From Levilactobacillus yonginensis (GTDB taxonomy: Bacteria; Bacillota; Bacilli; Lactobacillales; Lactobacillaceae), in contig NZ_RHNO01000014.1 of NCBI RefSeq assembly GCF_003946265.1, forward strand, positions 1 to 64,000: a stretch of DNA of 64,000 bases. Reading direction: 5' to 3'. The notes beneath the pieces were generated by a model. It did no database searches. It was not told where the DNA came from and was given only the letters and a program-made list of their open reading frames with translations. Position numbers and translations under genes: made by a program. Position 1 is the stretch's first letter, and every line of letters begins with the position of its first letter. This document shows, piece by piece, positions 31,433 through 39,383 of the stretch.

Positions 31433-31461
31433 TTTACAATTAAAAAGATCCGTGTCAGAAT
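31433..31461 (+). promoter_or_regulatory. Possible tRNA-Arg promoter inside the helicase terminator
   Basis: -35 TTTACA (31433-31438), 17-base spacer, -10 CAGAAT (31456-31461). It begins just after the helicase stop codon and overlaps the terminator hairpin, placing the start ~12 bases before the tRNA. Confidence 0.45.
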
Positions 31462-31478
31462 AAATTACGGATCTTTTA
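31442..31478 (+). terminator. Terminator of the helicase gene
   Basis: AGATCCGT (31446-31453) pairs with ACGGATCT (31467-31474), then TTTTAT. An A-run precedes it, so it also resembles a bidirectional terminator. It ends one base before the tRNA. Confidence 0.7.
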
Positions 31479-31479
31479 T

Positions 31480-31552
31480 GGCCCTATAGCACAACTGGAT
31501 AGGGCACTCGCCTCCTAAGCGAATGATCCCGGTTCGAGTCCGGGTGGGGCCA
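31480..31552 (+). tRNA. tRNA-Arg (anticodon CCT)
   Basis: 73-base cloverleaf. Acceptor stem GGCCCTA with TGGGGCC, anticodon loop CTCCTAA (anticodon CCT, reading AGG), T stem CCCGG/CCGGG with loop TTCGAGT, discriminator A. CCA is not encoded. The D stem (GCAC/GGGC) has one mismatch and the top anticodon-stem pair is C-A. The third structured RNA begins 10 bases downstream and may be cotranscribed. Confidence 0.93.
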
Positions 31553-31562
31553 ATTAATATAC

Positions 31563-31718
31563 AGAGTGCGACTGCGGGCGGTTAGCTGGCGAGCATTAAC
31601 GTCGTTAGCGTAGCGACCCCGAACTTGGGTCGTTGGGCTAACGGGGTTAAGCGGAACCAGCTGCCCACAGGTGCACGTTTCAGCAACGGTCACGGGAAAA
31701 TTCCCGTGACCGTTTTTG
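31563..31718 (+). ncRNA. Candidate structured RNA, copy C
   Basis: Same plan as the elements at 11817 and 48772 but diverged in its helices while keeping pairing. Outer helix AGCTGG (31584-31589) with CCAGCT (31657-31662); inner hairpin CGTTAGC (31603-31609) with GCTAACG (31637-31643), extended by CGACCC/GGGTCG. Conserved single-stranded blocks GAGCATTAACGTCG, GGTTAAGCGGA and GCACGTTTC are intact. It ends in a strong terminator (ACGGTCACGGGAA with its complement, 31686-31713, then TTTTT). It starts 10 bases after tRNA-Arg. Confidence 0.8.
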
Positions 31719-31813
31719 CATACCGCCAATTAACAACCCCACCACCGGTTTACCAACATAATAAGTTGGAACCTATTGTGAGATTATTATTAATAGGAAG
31801 AGATTTACCAAAT

Positions 31814-31913
31814 AGGTGACTTACGCAAGGTTGTGAATAGTCTGAGATTGCTATTTAAGGAGAATTTTCTTCATAAATTCAATCACTCACAAGAGTAGCT
31901 TGGCAAGTCACCT
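31814..31913. repeat. MITE-like element with terminal inverted repeats
   Basis: 100 bp flanked by TAGGTGACTT and AAGTCACCTA (10-bp perfect inverted ends when the outer T/A is counted), with further interrupted pairing inwards (TTGTGA with TCACAA). AAT stands at both outer ends and could be a target duplication. The AT-rich centre codes for nothing. It could alternatively be a long regulatory hairpin before the small membrane protein gene. Confidence 0.5.
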
Positions 31914-31949
31914 AATCTCCCGTATCCTAGACTTAGAGGAGGGGAGCTA

Positions 31950-32213
31950 ATGTTTCGAAAATCGATGCGGGATGCCTGGGGATTGTTTGGCCTGGGTATC
32001 GGACTTGAAATTGTCTTCTTACCGCTAACACTCTTGTTTCACCGTAAGATTCAGGCCTGGGAGTTACTTAAAGATTGGTGGCAGGGGCCGGATAAACTGG
32101 CAACGTTGGCCTTGATAGTGGCAGTCGTTTTGGGGTGCTGGTTAGTCACAACGCTGGTAATTTATGGATTTCGCTGGTTGAACGCTAAGTTACGTGAACA
32201 TGATGTTTATTAA
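31950..32213 (+). CDS. Small two-helix membrane protein
   Basis: 87 residues with two hydrophobic segments (~12-31, LFGLGIGLEIVFLPLTLLF; ~51-73, LATLALIVAVVLGCWLVTTL) and charged ends. The strong AGAGGAGGGG site before the ATG supports a real gene. I do not recognise a family. It stands alone between the MITE-like element and a family I palindromic element. Confidence 0.7.
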   Translation: MFRKSMRDAWGLFGLGIGLEIVFLPLTLLFHRKIQAWELLKDWWQGPDKLATLALIVAVVLGCWLVTTLVIYGFRWLNAKLREHDVY

Positions 32214-32336
32214 CAGGTACCAGTACAGGTAAGTTGGCCTCCTCCGGCCTTGATTATGTTTAATATTGTAATCACTGCAGGGGTCCTATGAACATATTTT
32301 TAGGGCATCTAAGTTAGCGTTGGAAAGATATATAAG

Positions 32337-32497
32337 CCGAGAGGTCGCCAGCTATGGGCTCAGGCGCGTCGTTCTGCTTAGTCAGTAGGGGGGTTCCCTA
32401 CTGGCTTAGCAGAAGACCAAGCTTGTAGACTCGAGCCTTTCGAGGCTTCAAGTTGCGTCCGCACCGTTCCAGCCCATAGCTGGCGACCGGTAAGGCG
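32337..32497. repeat. Palindromic intergenic element, family I (inverted orientation)
   Basis: Closed by a perfect 18-bp stem GGTCGCCAGCTATGGGCT (32343-32360) / AGCCCATAGCTGGCGACC (32471-32488). Inside are a hairpin TTCTGC-CAGTAGGG / CCCTACTG-GCAGAA (32371-32413) and a second one around CGAGCCTTTCGAGGCTT. Its reverse complement aligns with the 42082 and 57025 elements almost throughout, including the flanks CGCCTTACCGG and CTCGGCTTA. It lies between the small membrane protein and usp. Confidence 0.8.
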
Positions 32498-32599
32498 AAA
32501 AGATAGGCCAATGTTTAAAAGCTTTCAGCCGCTCAGACTCCCCATAGGGACCGTTTTCATCTATAATGGAGGTAGTCAAACAAGGAGGATGATTTTTCG

Positions 32600-33052
32600 A
32601 TGGATAACGTTGAATCAATGAACCCTAAGAAATTTACGCGCATCTTGGTCGGGGTCGATGACTCTCCTGATGCGCAGTTGGCTTTCCGGTACGCAATGAA
32701 CCGAGCCAAGTTTGATGATGCTGAACTGGTCATTTGTTCTGTGTTGGAATCGGATAACATGAATATCTACCAGGCATTGAGCAAGGATTACGTTCACGGT
32801 CAACGTTCGGATTTACAAAAGCATTTACAACAGTATCAAAACTTGGCAGAACGCTTTGGTATCACCAAGGTAAAATTTGTGATCGGTGAAGGGGACCCCG
32901 GTGAAACCATTGTTAAAAAGATCATTCCCGAGGTACAACCAGACCTGTTAGTCATTGGGTCGCTGTCCCAATCCGGCGTTCGCAAGTACTTTGGGAGTCA
33001 GGCTGCCTACATGGCAAAATATTCTCCAATCTCCGTGATGATTGTCAGATAG
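32600..33052 (+). CDS. Universal stress protein (UspA family)
   Basis: 150-residue cytoplasmic UspA-fold protein. Starts FTRILVGVDDSPDAQLAFRYA and ends with LVIGSLSQSGVRK...SPISVMIVR, the usual nucleotide-binding loop region, although the glycine spacing is not the classic one. Usually induced by stress or growth arrest. A TATAAT (32561-32566) and AAGGAGG (32582-32588) precede it. Second gntP follows with its own promoter. Confidence 0.9.
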   Translation: MDNVESMNPKKFTRILVGVDDSPDAQLAFRYAMNRAKFDDAELVICSVLESDNMNIYQALSKDYVHGQRSDLQKHLQQYQNLAERFGITKVKFVIGEGDPGETIVKKIIPEVQPDLLVIGSLSQSGVRKYFGSQAAYMAKYSPISVMIVR

Positions 33053-33105
33053 CGTTTTCACGACTGTTTTCACGCATGAATTGTAAATAACATTCAATTG
33101 CCCCC

Positions 33106-33134
33106 TTGCAAGTTGAAAATATTTTTCATACAAT
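33106..33134 (+). promoter_or_regulatory. Promoter with palindrome, second gntP
   Basis: -35 TTGCAA (33106-33111), 17-base spacer, -10 TACAAT (33129-33134). The spacer holds TGAAAATATTTTTCA, close in form to the palindrome before the first gntP. A short CGAC/GTCG hairpin follows in the leader. Confidence 0.7.
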
Positions 33135-33210
33135 GGTTCTTATGCGAAAGAGTTGAAGCGACTGCGGCAGGTCGTTCATCAGAAATAAGCATAAGAAAAG
33201 AGAGAGAAAA

Positions 33211-34566
33211 ATGCAGTTCGTGATTTTGTTATTAGGTATTTTACTGTTACTCTTCTTGATTATTCGAGTAAAGTTAAACACCTTCGTATCACTGATCGTT
33301 ACCTCAATTTTGGTAGCGCTTGGATTAGGCATGAACCCCGCAAATATTGCGGAGTCAATCAAAAACGGTATTGGGAGCTCCATGGGCGAACTGATTATCG
33401 TTTTTGGTTTTGGTGCCATGATTGGTCGGTTGGTGTCCGATGCTGGTGGATCTTACCGGATTGCCCGGACACTGATTAAGATTTTTGGGAAGCGTCGTCT
33501 CCAAGTTGCCATTGTGGTGGCTTCCTTCCTGATTGGGATTTCCCTGCTATTTGAAGTTGGGCTGGTACTGGTTACGCCAATCGTCTTTGCGGTTGCGCTA
33601 GAAGCTGACGTACCGTTCCTTTATCTAGGGATTTCAATGGCCGCCGCGTTATCCGCTACCCAAGGTTTCTTACCACCACAACCATCACCAACTGCCGTTG
33701 CGACCGCTTTGGGCGCCAACGTTGGTGAAATGTTGATGGTCGGGGTCATCGTGGCTATTCCGTGTGTGATTGTCGCTGGTCCTATTTGGACACGTGTCAT
33801 TCGTCGGTTCAATCCCGGTTTGTTCGTCGTTAAGAAGTCCTTACCCGCCTTTGGTGAAGTGAAGGAATTTGATTTGAAGGAAACACCAGGCTTTGGTCTG
33901 TCCGTCTTCACGTCACTGTTCCCAGTTGTCTTCATGATTTTGGCAACGATTTATCAAATGGTTGTTAACGGGGGGGCTGCGCCGAAAAATCCGCACGGCC
34001 TAGACGCTGTCATCACGATGCTTGGGAATCCAGTGATCGCCATGGTGATTGCATTACTCTTTGCTATTTGGTCCATGGGTTTCCATCGTGGTCGTACCAT
34101 GAAGGAAATCAGCGGGACCTTGGAAGACGCCATCAAGTCGATTGCCATGTTACTGATGGTTATCGCCGGTGGGTCTGCCTTTAAGCAAGTCCTAATCGAC
34201 GGTGGTGTGGGGAAGGCTGTGCAACAGCTAATGATGCACTCCAGCTTCTCACCAATCCTATTAGCCTGGTTAATTACCGTTATCTTACGGATCTCATTGG
34301 GTTCTGCTACGGTATCTGGGATGACGGCCTCTGGGTTGATCACGCCACTGATGCACACGTTGGGTGCTGACCCCGTCATGATTGCCTTGGCAATCGGTGC
34401 CGGTTCGTTAGCTGCTTCTCACGTGAACGATGCTGGTTTCTGGATGTTCTCTGAATACTTTGACCTGAGCGTTAAGCAAACGTTCCAGGTTTGGACAACC
34501 TTGGAAACGGTCATCTCTGTGGTTGGACTGTTGATGGTCTTACTGATGAATCTCATTATTCACTAA
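33211..34566 (+). CDS. GntP-family gluconate permease, second copy
   Basis: 451 residues with the same layout as the 22536 protein; long identical stretches include VFGFGAM, FKQVLIDGGVGK and AASHVNDAGFWMF. About 12-14 helices. It stands alone next to usp, not with kinase or dehydrogenase genes, so it may serve another sugar acid or gluconate at another concentration range. Its promoter palindrome suggests control by the same RpiR regulator. Confidence 0.92.
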   Translation: MQFVILLLGILLLLFLIIRVKLNTFVSLIVTSILVALGLGMNPANIAESIKNGIGSSMGELIIVFGFGAMIGRLVSDAGGSYRIARTLIKIFGKRRLQVAIVVASFLIGISLLFEVGLVLVTPIVFAVALEADVPFLYLGISMAAALSATQGFLPPQPSPTAVATALGANVGEMLMVGVIVAIPCVIVAGPIWTRVIRRFNPGLFVVKKSLPAFGEVKEFDLKETPGFGLSVFTSLFPVVFMILATIYQMVVNGGAAPKNPHGLDAVITMLGNPVIAMVIALLFAIWSMGFHRGRTMKEISGTLEDAIKSIAMLLMVIAGGSAFKQVLIDGGVGKAVQQLMMHSSFSPILLAWLITVILRISLGSATVSGMTASGLITPLMHTLGADPVMIALAIGAGSLAASHVNDAGFWMFSEYFDLSVKQTFQVWTTLETVISVVGLLMVLLMNLIIH

Positions 34567-34582
34567 ATCATTTAAATCACGG

Positions 34583-34610
34583 GTTCGAGACAATTGTCTC
34601 GGACTTTTTT
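34583..34610 (+). terminator. Terminator of the second gntP
   Basis: GTTCGAGAC (34583-34591) pairs with GTCTCGGAC (34596-34604), with one G-U pair, over an AATT loop, followed by TTTTTT. Confidence 0.85.
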
Positions 34611-34663
34611 ATTTGGATTATGTGCCAGTGGCATAAGATTTATTTGACCACCGATTTCGAAAT

Positions 34664-34701
34664 AAAAAAGGACCCGCAACGCTCTGTGAGCATTCGGGTC
34701 C
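34664..34701 (-). terminator. Terminator of the GT2 gene
   Basis: Minus strand: GGACCCG pairs with CGGGTCC (34695-34701 with 34670-34676), with a further TGCTC/GAGCG-type inner pairing, followed by TTTTTT. Confidence 0.8.
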
Positions 34702-34710
34702 AAGTGAGTC

Positions 34711-35652
34711 TTATTTTTCTTCGCGAACAATGTATTGTGGGCGGTGTTTTGTTTCTAGGTAAATTTTACTGATGTATTGGCCTAATATCCCCAGGCAGAA
34801 TAATTGAATCCCACCGACTAATAAGAGGATAACGACGAGTGATGGCCAGCCAGCGACTGAACCCCCAACGGTGAGGGCGCGGACAATGACAAAAATTAAG
34901 CCAATGATCGACAAGATAAATGAAATACTGCCGACCCAGGTGGCCAAGCGAAGAGGCGCATTAGAAAAATCAATGATCCCTTCAATTGAGTATGAGAATA
35001 ATTGCTTCAAACTCCAATGAGTCGTCCCAGCGGCACGTGGTTGGCTTTCATAGGCCAAATAAGTCGTCTTGTAGCCGACCCAGCTGAAGATTCCTTTTGA
35101 GAAACGATTGAACTCGGGCAATGAGAGCACCGTGTCGACAAATTGGCGGGTCATCAAGCGGTAGTCTCGGGCGTTTGGTTCGATCCGTACGTCTGAAATC
35201 TTGTTGATGACACTGTAGAAACTTGTGGACAGGAAGGCCCGTAGCTTACTTTGACCACGACGTTCCTTTTGAATGGTTCCAACACAGTCGTACCCATCGT
35301 TTTCAATTAACGCGAGCATCTTTGGCAATAACTCAGGTGGATCTTGTAAGTCGACATCCATGACTGCCACCACGTCCCCGGTCGTGGCTTGAAGTCCGGC
35401 AGCGAGAGCCGACTCTTTCCCAAAGTTGCGAGAGAACGATCGAAAGTGGACCGTCTCAGGATACTTTTGGTGTAACTCTTTCATTTCGTTTAAGGTGTGG
35501 TCACTCGACCCATCATCCACAAAAATGTATTCCGGCGTTACCGTCGGTGTAGGGGTGTTCATTGAATCGATCACCTTGCTAACGGTTCGGTAAAATAAGG
35601 GAATTGACTCCTCCTCGTTATAGCAAGGAACGACCAGACTAAGCTTTTTCAT
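34711..35652 (-). CDS. Membrane-bound GT2 glycosyltransferase (GtrB/DPM1-like)
   Basis: 313 residues. N-terminal GT-A domain with VVPCYNEEESIP (8-19), DDGSSDHT and the metal motif DVDLQDPPE. Two C-terminal membrane segments (~230-255 and ~265-292). Such enzymes load a sugar onto undecaprenyl phosphate for later modification of teichoic acid or polysaccharide. No GtrA-type flippase is adjacent. ATG 35652 follows AAAGGAATG; the in-frame codons further up lack a ribosome site. Confidence 0.9.
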   Translation of the reverse strand: MKKLSLVVPCYNEEESIPLFYRTVSKVIDSMNTPTPTVTPEYIFVDDGSSDHTLNEMKELHQKYPETVHFRSFSRNFGKESALAAGLQATTGDVVAVMDVDLQDPPELLPKMLALIENDGYDCVGTIQKERRGQSKLRAFLSTSFYSVINKISDVRIEPNARDYRLMTRQFVDTVLSLPEFNRFSKGIFSWVGYKTTYLAYESQPRAAGTTHWSLKQLFSYSIEGIIDFSNAPLRLATWVGSISFILSIIGLIFVIVRALTVGGSVAGWPSLVVILLLVGGIQLFCLGILGQYISKIYLETKHRPQYIVREEK

Positions 35653-36038
35653 CACAGACATTCCTTTCACACAACGTTACTATCTTACCTCAATTATGGG
35701 GGGCTTACCATGACAATTCCTTTAAATTTATGCGACGATTAGCTGCATGCCTAACCAGCTGAAAGCATTGATACCAATAGCGGCGGCCTTGTAAGCGGAA
35801 ACGTCCTACCCGGCAAATTACTCGCGCTGCGAATAAATATTTGGACTTCGCAAATGGTTGCGGAATTAAAGCGATGATGAAGCGATGGTTGTCTCGATTT
35901 ACTGGTTAGCAGACTGCGGGTTAGTTTATGAATATTGCTACGGTACTGGAAAAATAGTGTAATTATTATCCGATTGGTTGACTTACAGTTGATACTAGTT
36001 GTTAGGAAGCGTCGTAAGAGGTTGTACTTTAGGCTAGA
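35653..36038. other. Intergenic region with a family I fragment
   Basis: No gene is supported. GGCGGCCTTGTAAGCGG around 35781-35797 resembles the reversed end of a family I element (GGCGGCCGGTAAGGCGG at the 57025 copy), so this is probably a decayed fragment. The rest is AT-rich and unremarkable. Confidence 0.4.
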
Positions 36039-36204
36039 GGCGGTCAAGGGTGGGGCCAGCCGTGAAAATAGCGTTAGCTAGCGTTCCTTGCTAGCTTAGG
36101 GTATGGGCGAATTTGAAGACACATGATTTTTGTGGCTTCAAATTGAGCGAGAAGCCCGTTCTTTGGCTGAAGCGTCCCCACGGCAGGCCCCACCCTTGAC
36201 CGCC
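36039..36204. repeat. Palindromic intergenic element, family II
   Basis: 166-bp element with a perfect 19-bp closing stem GGCGGTCAAGGGTGGGGCC (36039-36057) / GGCCCCACCCTTGACCGCC (36186-36204), continued by GCCGTG/CACGGC. Internal hairpins: GCTAGC-CCTT-GCTAGC type (~36076-36095) and ATTTGAAG/CTTCAAAT (36110-36143). It shares AAAGAACGGGCTT (reverse strand) with the 21890 element. It lies between two divergent genes, so it cannot act merely as a terminator for both. Confidence 0.8.
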
Positions 36205-36315
36205 GTAACACGAGTAACCTAAACAATTAGCCGCTTGTATTAAAGCTAAAAATTTTCTTCAGTTTAGCACATTTGCCAGCAAAATTCGTATTTAATATCA
36301 TGAAGGCAGGGCTTC

Positions 36316-36324
36316 TGCTATAAT
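36316..36324 (+). promoter_or_regulatory. Extended -10 promoter of mnaA
   Basis: TGCTATAAT fits the extended -10 consensus; the -35 region (TATCAT at 17 bases) is weak. Confidence 0.55.
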
Positions 36325-36355
36325 TGACCTAATCAACACCACTGGAGGAAGAATT

Positions 36356-37489
36356 GTGACGAAACCAATTAAAGTTATGACGGTGTTTGGTACCCGTCCG
36401 GAAGCCATTAAGATGGCACCAATCATCCTAGAAATGCAACAACGTCCCGCCGATTTCACCCCGATTACGGCCGTTACGGCGCAACACCGGGAGATGCTGG
36501 ACCAGGTGCTTGATATCTTTAAAATTAAACCGGATTATGATTTAAATATCATGCGGCCTAAGCAGTCGTTGAGCCAAATCACGACGCGGGTACTCACCAA
36601 GTTGGATGCGATCATCGAGGACGCACAACCTGATATCGTCTTAGTCCACGGGGACACGACAACGACCTTTGCGGCCAGTGTTAGTGCCTTCTACCATCAA
36701 ACCATGTTAGGCCACGTTGAGGCGGGATTACGGACTTGGGATAAGTATTCACCGTATCCTGAAGAAATGAACCGGCAACTAACGGATGTGTTGAGTGATC
36801 TGTACTTTGCACCCACCCAGCTGTCCCGGCAGAACCTGTTAAAACAGGCCCACGCTGACGATCACATCTTTGTCACGGGGAATACTGCCATTGACGCGCT
36901 CAAACAGACGGTCGATGCGGACTATCACCATGCCGTTTTGGATCAAGTCGATCCTAACCGCCGGCTGATTTTATTGACGATGCATCGACGGGAAAATCAA
37001 GGGGCACCTATGCACGCGGTGCTAAAGGCTGTTCGCCGCGTGGTCGAGGCGCATCCTGACGTTGAAGTGATTTATCCAGTTCACTTGAGTCCTGCCGTTC
37101 AGAGCGTGGCCCACGAGGAACTGGACGGGATGGATCGAATTCATTTGATTGATCCGCTGGACGTGATTGATTTCCACAACATTGCCGCCCGGAGTTTCCT
37201 GATTATGACCGATTCAGGTGGGGTTCAGGAAGAAGCGCCTTCCTTGAATAAACCGGTATTGGTCCTTAGAGACAGTACGGAACGGCCAGAGGGCGTTGAG
37301 AACGGGACATTGAAGTTGGTAGGTACCGACCCAGAACGGGTCACAACGGCTATGGAAAGTCTGTTGTCCGACCAAGCAGCTTATGATCGAATGGCCAAAG
37401 CCGAGAATCCATACGGCGACGGTCACGCTTCAGAACGGATTTTGGCAGCCATCCAAGCTGCCATCAATGGAGGCAATGCGAATGGCTGA
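36356..37489 (+). CDS. mnaA: UDP-N-acetylglucosamine 2-epimerase (non-hydrolysing)
   Basis: Interconverts UDP-GlcNAc and UDP-ManNAc, giving the ManNAc of the teichoic acid linkage unit or of polysaccharides. 377 residues, with MTVFGTRPEAIKMAP at 8-22, VHGDTTTTFA, HVEAGLRTWD and the TDSGGVQEEAP motif near 285. GTG start after CTGGAGGAAG. Overlaps the next gene by eight bases, so translation is coupled. Confidence 0.95.
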   Translation: MTKPIKVMTVFGTRPEAIKMAPIILEMQQRPADFTPITAVTAQHREMLDQVLDIFKIKPDYDLNIMRPKQSLSQITTRVLTKLDAIIEDAQPDIVLVHGDTTTTFAASVSAFYHQTMLGHVEAGLRTWDKYSPYPEEMNRQLTDVLSDLYFAPTQLSRQNLLKQAHADDHIFVTGNTAIDALKQTVDADYHHAVLDQVDPNRRLILLTMHRRENQGAPMHAVLKAVRRVVEAHPDVEVIYPVHLSPAVQSVAHEELDGMDRIHLIDPLDVIDFHNIAARSFLIMTDSGGVQEEAPSLNKPVLVLRDSTERPEGVENGTLKLVGTDPERVTTAMESLLSDQAAYDRMAKAENPYGDGHASERILAAIQAAINGGNANG

Positions 37490-38339
37490 GACGGCGTACG
37501 ACCGGGCCGAAATTAAGACCACTGAGCAATTATCTGAAATTATGCGGGATATTCATCAGGCCGCAAAAAAGAAGAATGAACGCTTTGACTACAAAATTTT
37601 AAGAAACGTTCACTTTGCCAATAAGGTCAAAAATCCTGTAACGCAGGAAATGAACGAGGGTGATTCCTGGCGGGTCATGCAGATCGATAATTTGCTGGTG
37701 ACGTCTTTTGGGGTCATTAACGTGGAAAGCAAGTATTGGCGCGGCATGATTTTCCATGACTTGTCGGAAGAAATCTTTTCGTCCAGTCTGGATGATTTTT
37801 CGGCGGTCAATTTATCCAGTCGCGAAAAGGAAAAAGAGACAACGAAGATGTTGACTGGTCGACTCGACCGGTTCTTCTTGCCTAATTTGTCGGAAGAAAA
37901 TGAATCCCTGACGCAGGGCTACACGATGAGTCTGGAGCAGGAGGGACGAGGGCAACGGTCTATTACGTTGCATACGGGAATCAGTAACCCAGCTACCCAA
38001 TCAGAACTTTCTTCAAAGCTGTTGGTGCGCTATATTAACAGTGAAATCACGATGCATAAGAAACTGGAAAACAAGAATGAACGAATTATCGACTTTGTTA
38101 AGCCATTAGTGTATTACAACTACTACGACCGGTATGATCACAGCAACTCACTGGTCGTCGGCAATAAGACGAAGCTCAATCCCAATGATGCGTACAATTG
38201 TACGGCCGTCGGTAACTATCAAGACCTGGCGACCTTCATCGAATCTTTCCGGCAGGCCAAGCGTGTTCGCTTTAGTCGCAAGACGCTGGAAAAAATGATC
38301 AGCACACTTAAGTTCGCTGAGGATTACGGGTCATTCTAA
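37482..38339 (+). CDS. NERD-domain-like protein
   Basis: 285 residues. The segment DNLLVTSFGVINVESKYWRG (~63-83) is like the NERD (nuclease-related) core, in which an aspartate and an E-x-K form the presumed active site; here D, E and K are retained. The rest is not recognised. ATG 37482 is chosen (GGAGG at 37469, eight bases away), giving an overlap with the end of mnaA. Function unknown; coupling to mnaA and YihY may be only positional. Confidence 0.65.
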   Translation: MAETAYDRAEIKTTEQLSEIMRDIHQAAKKKNERFDYKILRNVHFANKVKNPVTQEMNEGDSWRVMQIDNLLVTSFGVINVESKYWRGMIFHDLSEEIFSSSLDDFSAVNLSSREKEKETTKMLTGRLDRFFLPNLSEENESLTQGYTMSLEQEGRGQRSITLHTGISNPATQSELSSKLLVRYINSEITMHKKLENKNERIIDFVKPLVYYNYYDRYDHSNSLVVGNKTKLNPNDAYNCTAVGNYQDLATFIESFRQAKRVRFSRKTLEKMISTLKFAEDYGSF

Positions 38340-38360
38340 AGCGAAAGGGGGCCGAAAACA

Positions 38361-39299
38361 GTGGCCATTCAATGGCGCAAGCGCGCGACACAAGTTACGC
38401 ACGTGATTAAAACCATCAGCAAGCACTACACAATGGCTAACGTTTCCGACTCAGCTGTCGTGTTGGCTTACTATACCCTCTTGTCGTTGTTCCCAGCGTT
38501 ACTGGTCTTAGCGAGCCTGCTGCCGTACCTCAATATTCAGACGGATACGGTCCTAAATAGTATTGAACCACTGATGCCGGAGAGAATCTTCGACATGATG
38601 GAACCGATTATTCACTCCTTCCTCAACAATCGAAGTGGTGGAGTGTTGTCCATTGGGGTGATCATCTCTATTTGGTCCTCCTCACGGGCAGTAGCAGCGT
38701 TTCAACGAACAGTTAACAGTGCCTACGGAGTCGCCAAAAATCAAAACGGAATCGTTAATCGAATCGTGGCGTTTTTCTGGATGGTTGTTTTGATTGCGTT
38801 AATGTTTGTGTTAATGATCTTCTTTAGTTTTGGCCAGATTGTTTTGGAACAATTGACGCCATTACTACACTTGCCAACGGCAATCTTAGATTACGTCAAC
38901 GGCTTGAAGTGGCCACTGACCTTTTTCGTGGTGTTTGTGGTCCTCATGATTTTATTTTACTTTGTGCCTAGTGCTAAATTAAAGTGGCGGTTCGTGTGGC
39001 CGGGAGCCTTAGTGGCGACGGTGGGTTGGTTATTGCTATCGCAAGCCTTCTCACTTTACGTTAAGTACTTCGTCCATAATATTGATAGCTACAAAACGAT
39101 TGGAACGTTTATTTTCTTGATGTTTTGGCTGGATTTTACGGGCCTGATTTTGATGTTCGGGGCGGTATTGAATGCTGCCATTCAAGAACTCATCGTTGGG
39201 GCGATTCAGGAACAAAAGGCGTTAGCATTGCCCAATCTACTTAAGTATCGGCGGTACCGGTTGAAGAAGAATGGCGTGCGACCCAAGGTTAAAAAATAG
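38361..39299 (+). CDS. YihY/BrkB-family membrane protein
   Basis: 312 residues with six transmembrane helices and a short basic C-terminus. The family was once called ribonuclease BN by mistake; its function is still unclear. Typical features: SAVVLAYYTLLSLFPALLVL, WSSSRAVAAFQRTVNSAYGV, and FLMFWLDFTGLILMFGAVLNA. GTG start after AAAGGGGG. Last gene of the mnaA transcription unit. Confidence 0.9.
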   Translation: MAIQWRKRATQVTHVIKTISKHYTMANVSDSAVVLAYYTLLSLFPALLVLASLLPYLNIQTDTVLNSIEPLMPERIFDMMEPIIHSFLNNRSGGVLSIGVIISIWSSSRAVAAFQRTVNSAYGVAKNQNGIVNRIVAFFWMVVLIALMFVLMIFFSFGQIVLEQLTPLLHLPTAILDYVNGLKWPLTFFVVFVVLMILFYFVPSAKLKWRFVWPGALVATVGWLLLSQAFSLYVKYFVHNIDSYKTIGTFIFLMFWLDFTGLILMFGAVLNAAIQELIVGAIQEQKALALPNLLKYRRYRLKKNGVRPKVKK

Positions 39300-39320
39300 G
39301 AACTTTAAACGACTTAAATA

Positions 39321-39370
39321 AAACGACTCACAGTGTCCTGTATTAAAGCAGGCCGCTGTGAGTCGTTTTG
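39321..39370. terminator. Bidirectional terminator
   Basis: AAACGACTCACAG and CTGTGAGTCGTTT (39321-39333 with 39355-39367) around an inner TCCTG/CAGGC hairpin. It serves yihY on the plus strand and flavodoxin on the minus strand. Confidence 0.85.
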
Positions 39371-39383
39371 TGGGTTAGGTGAT

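Noticed and set aside
35751-36047. 98-codon minus-strand frame left of the 36039 element
   Set aside because: No ribosome site, odd composition, overlaps a repeat fragment.
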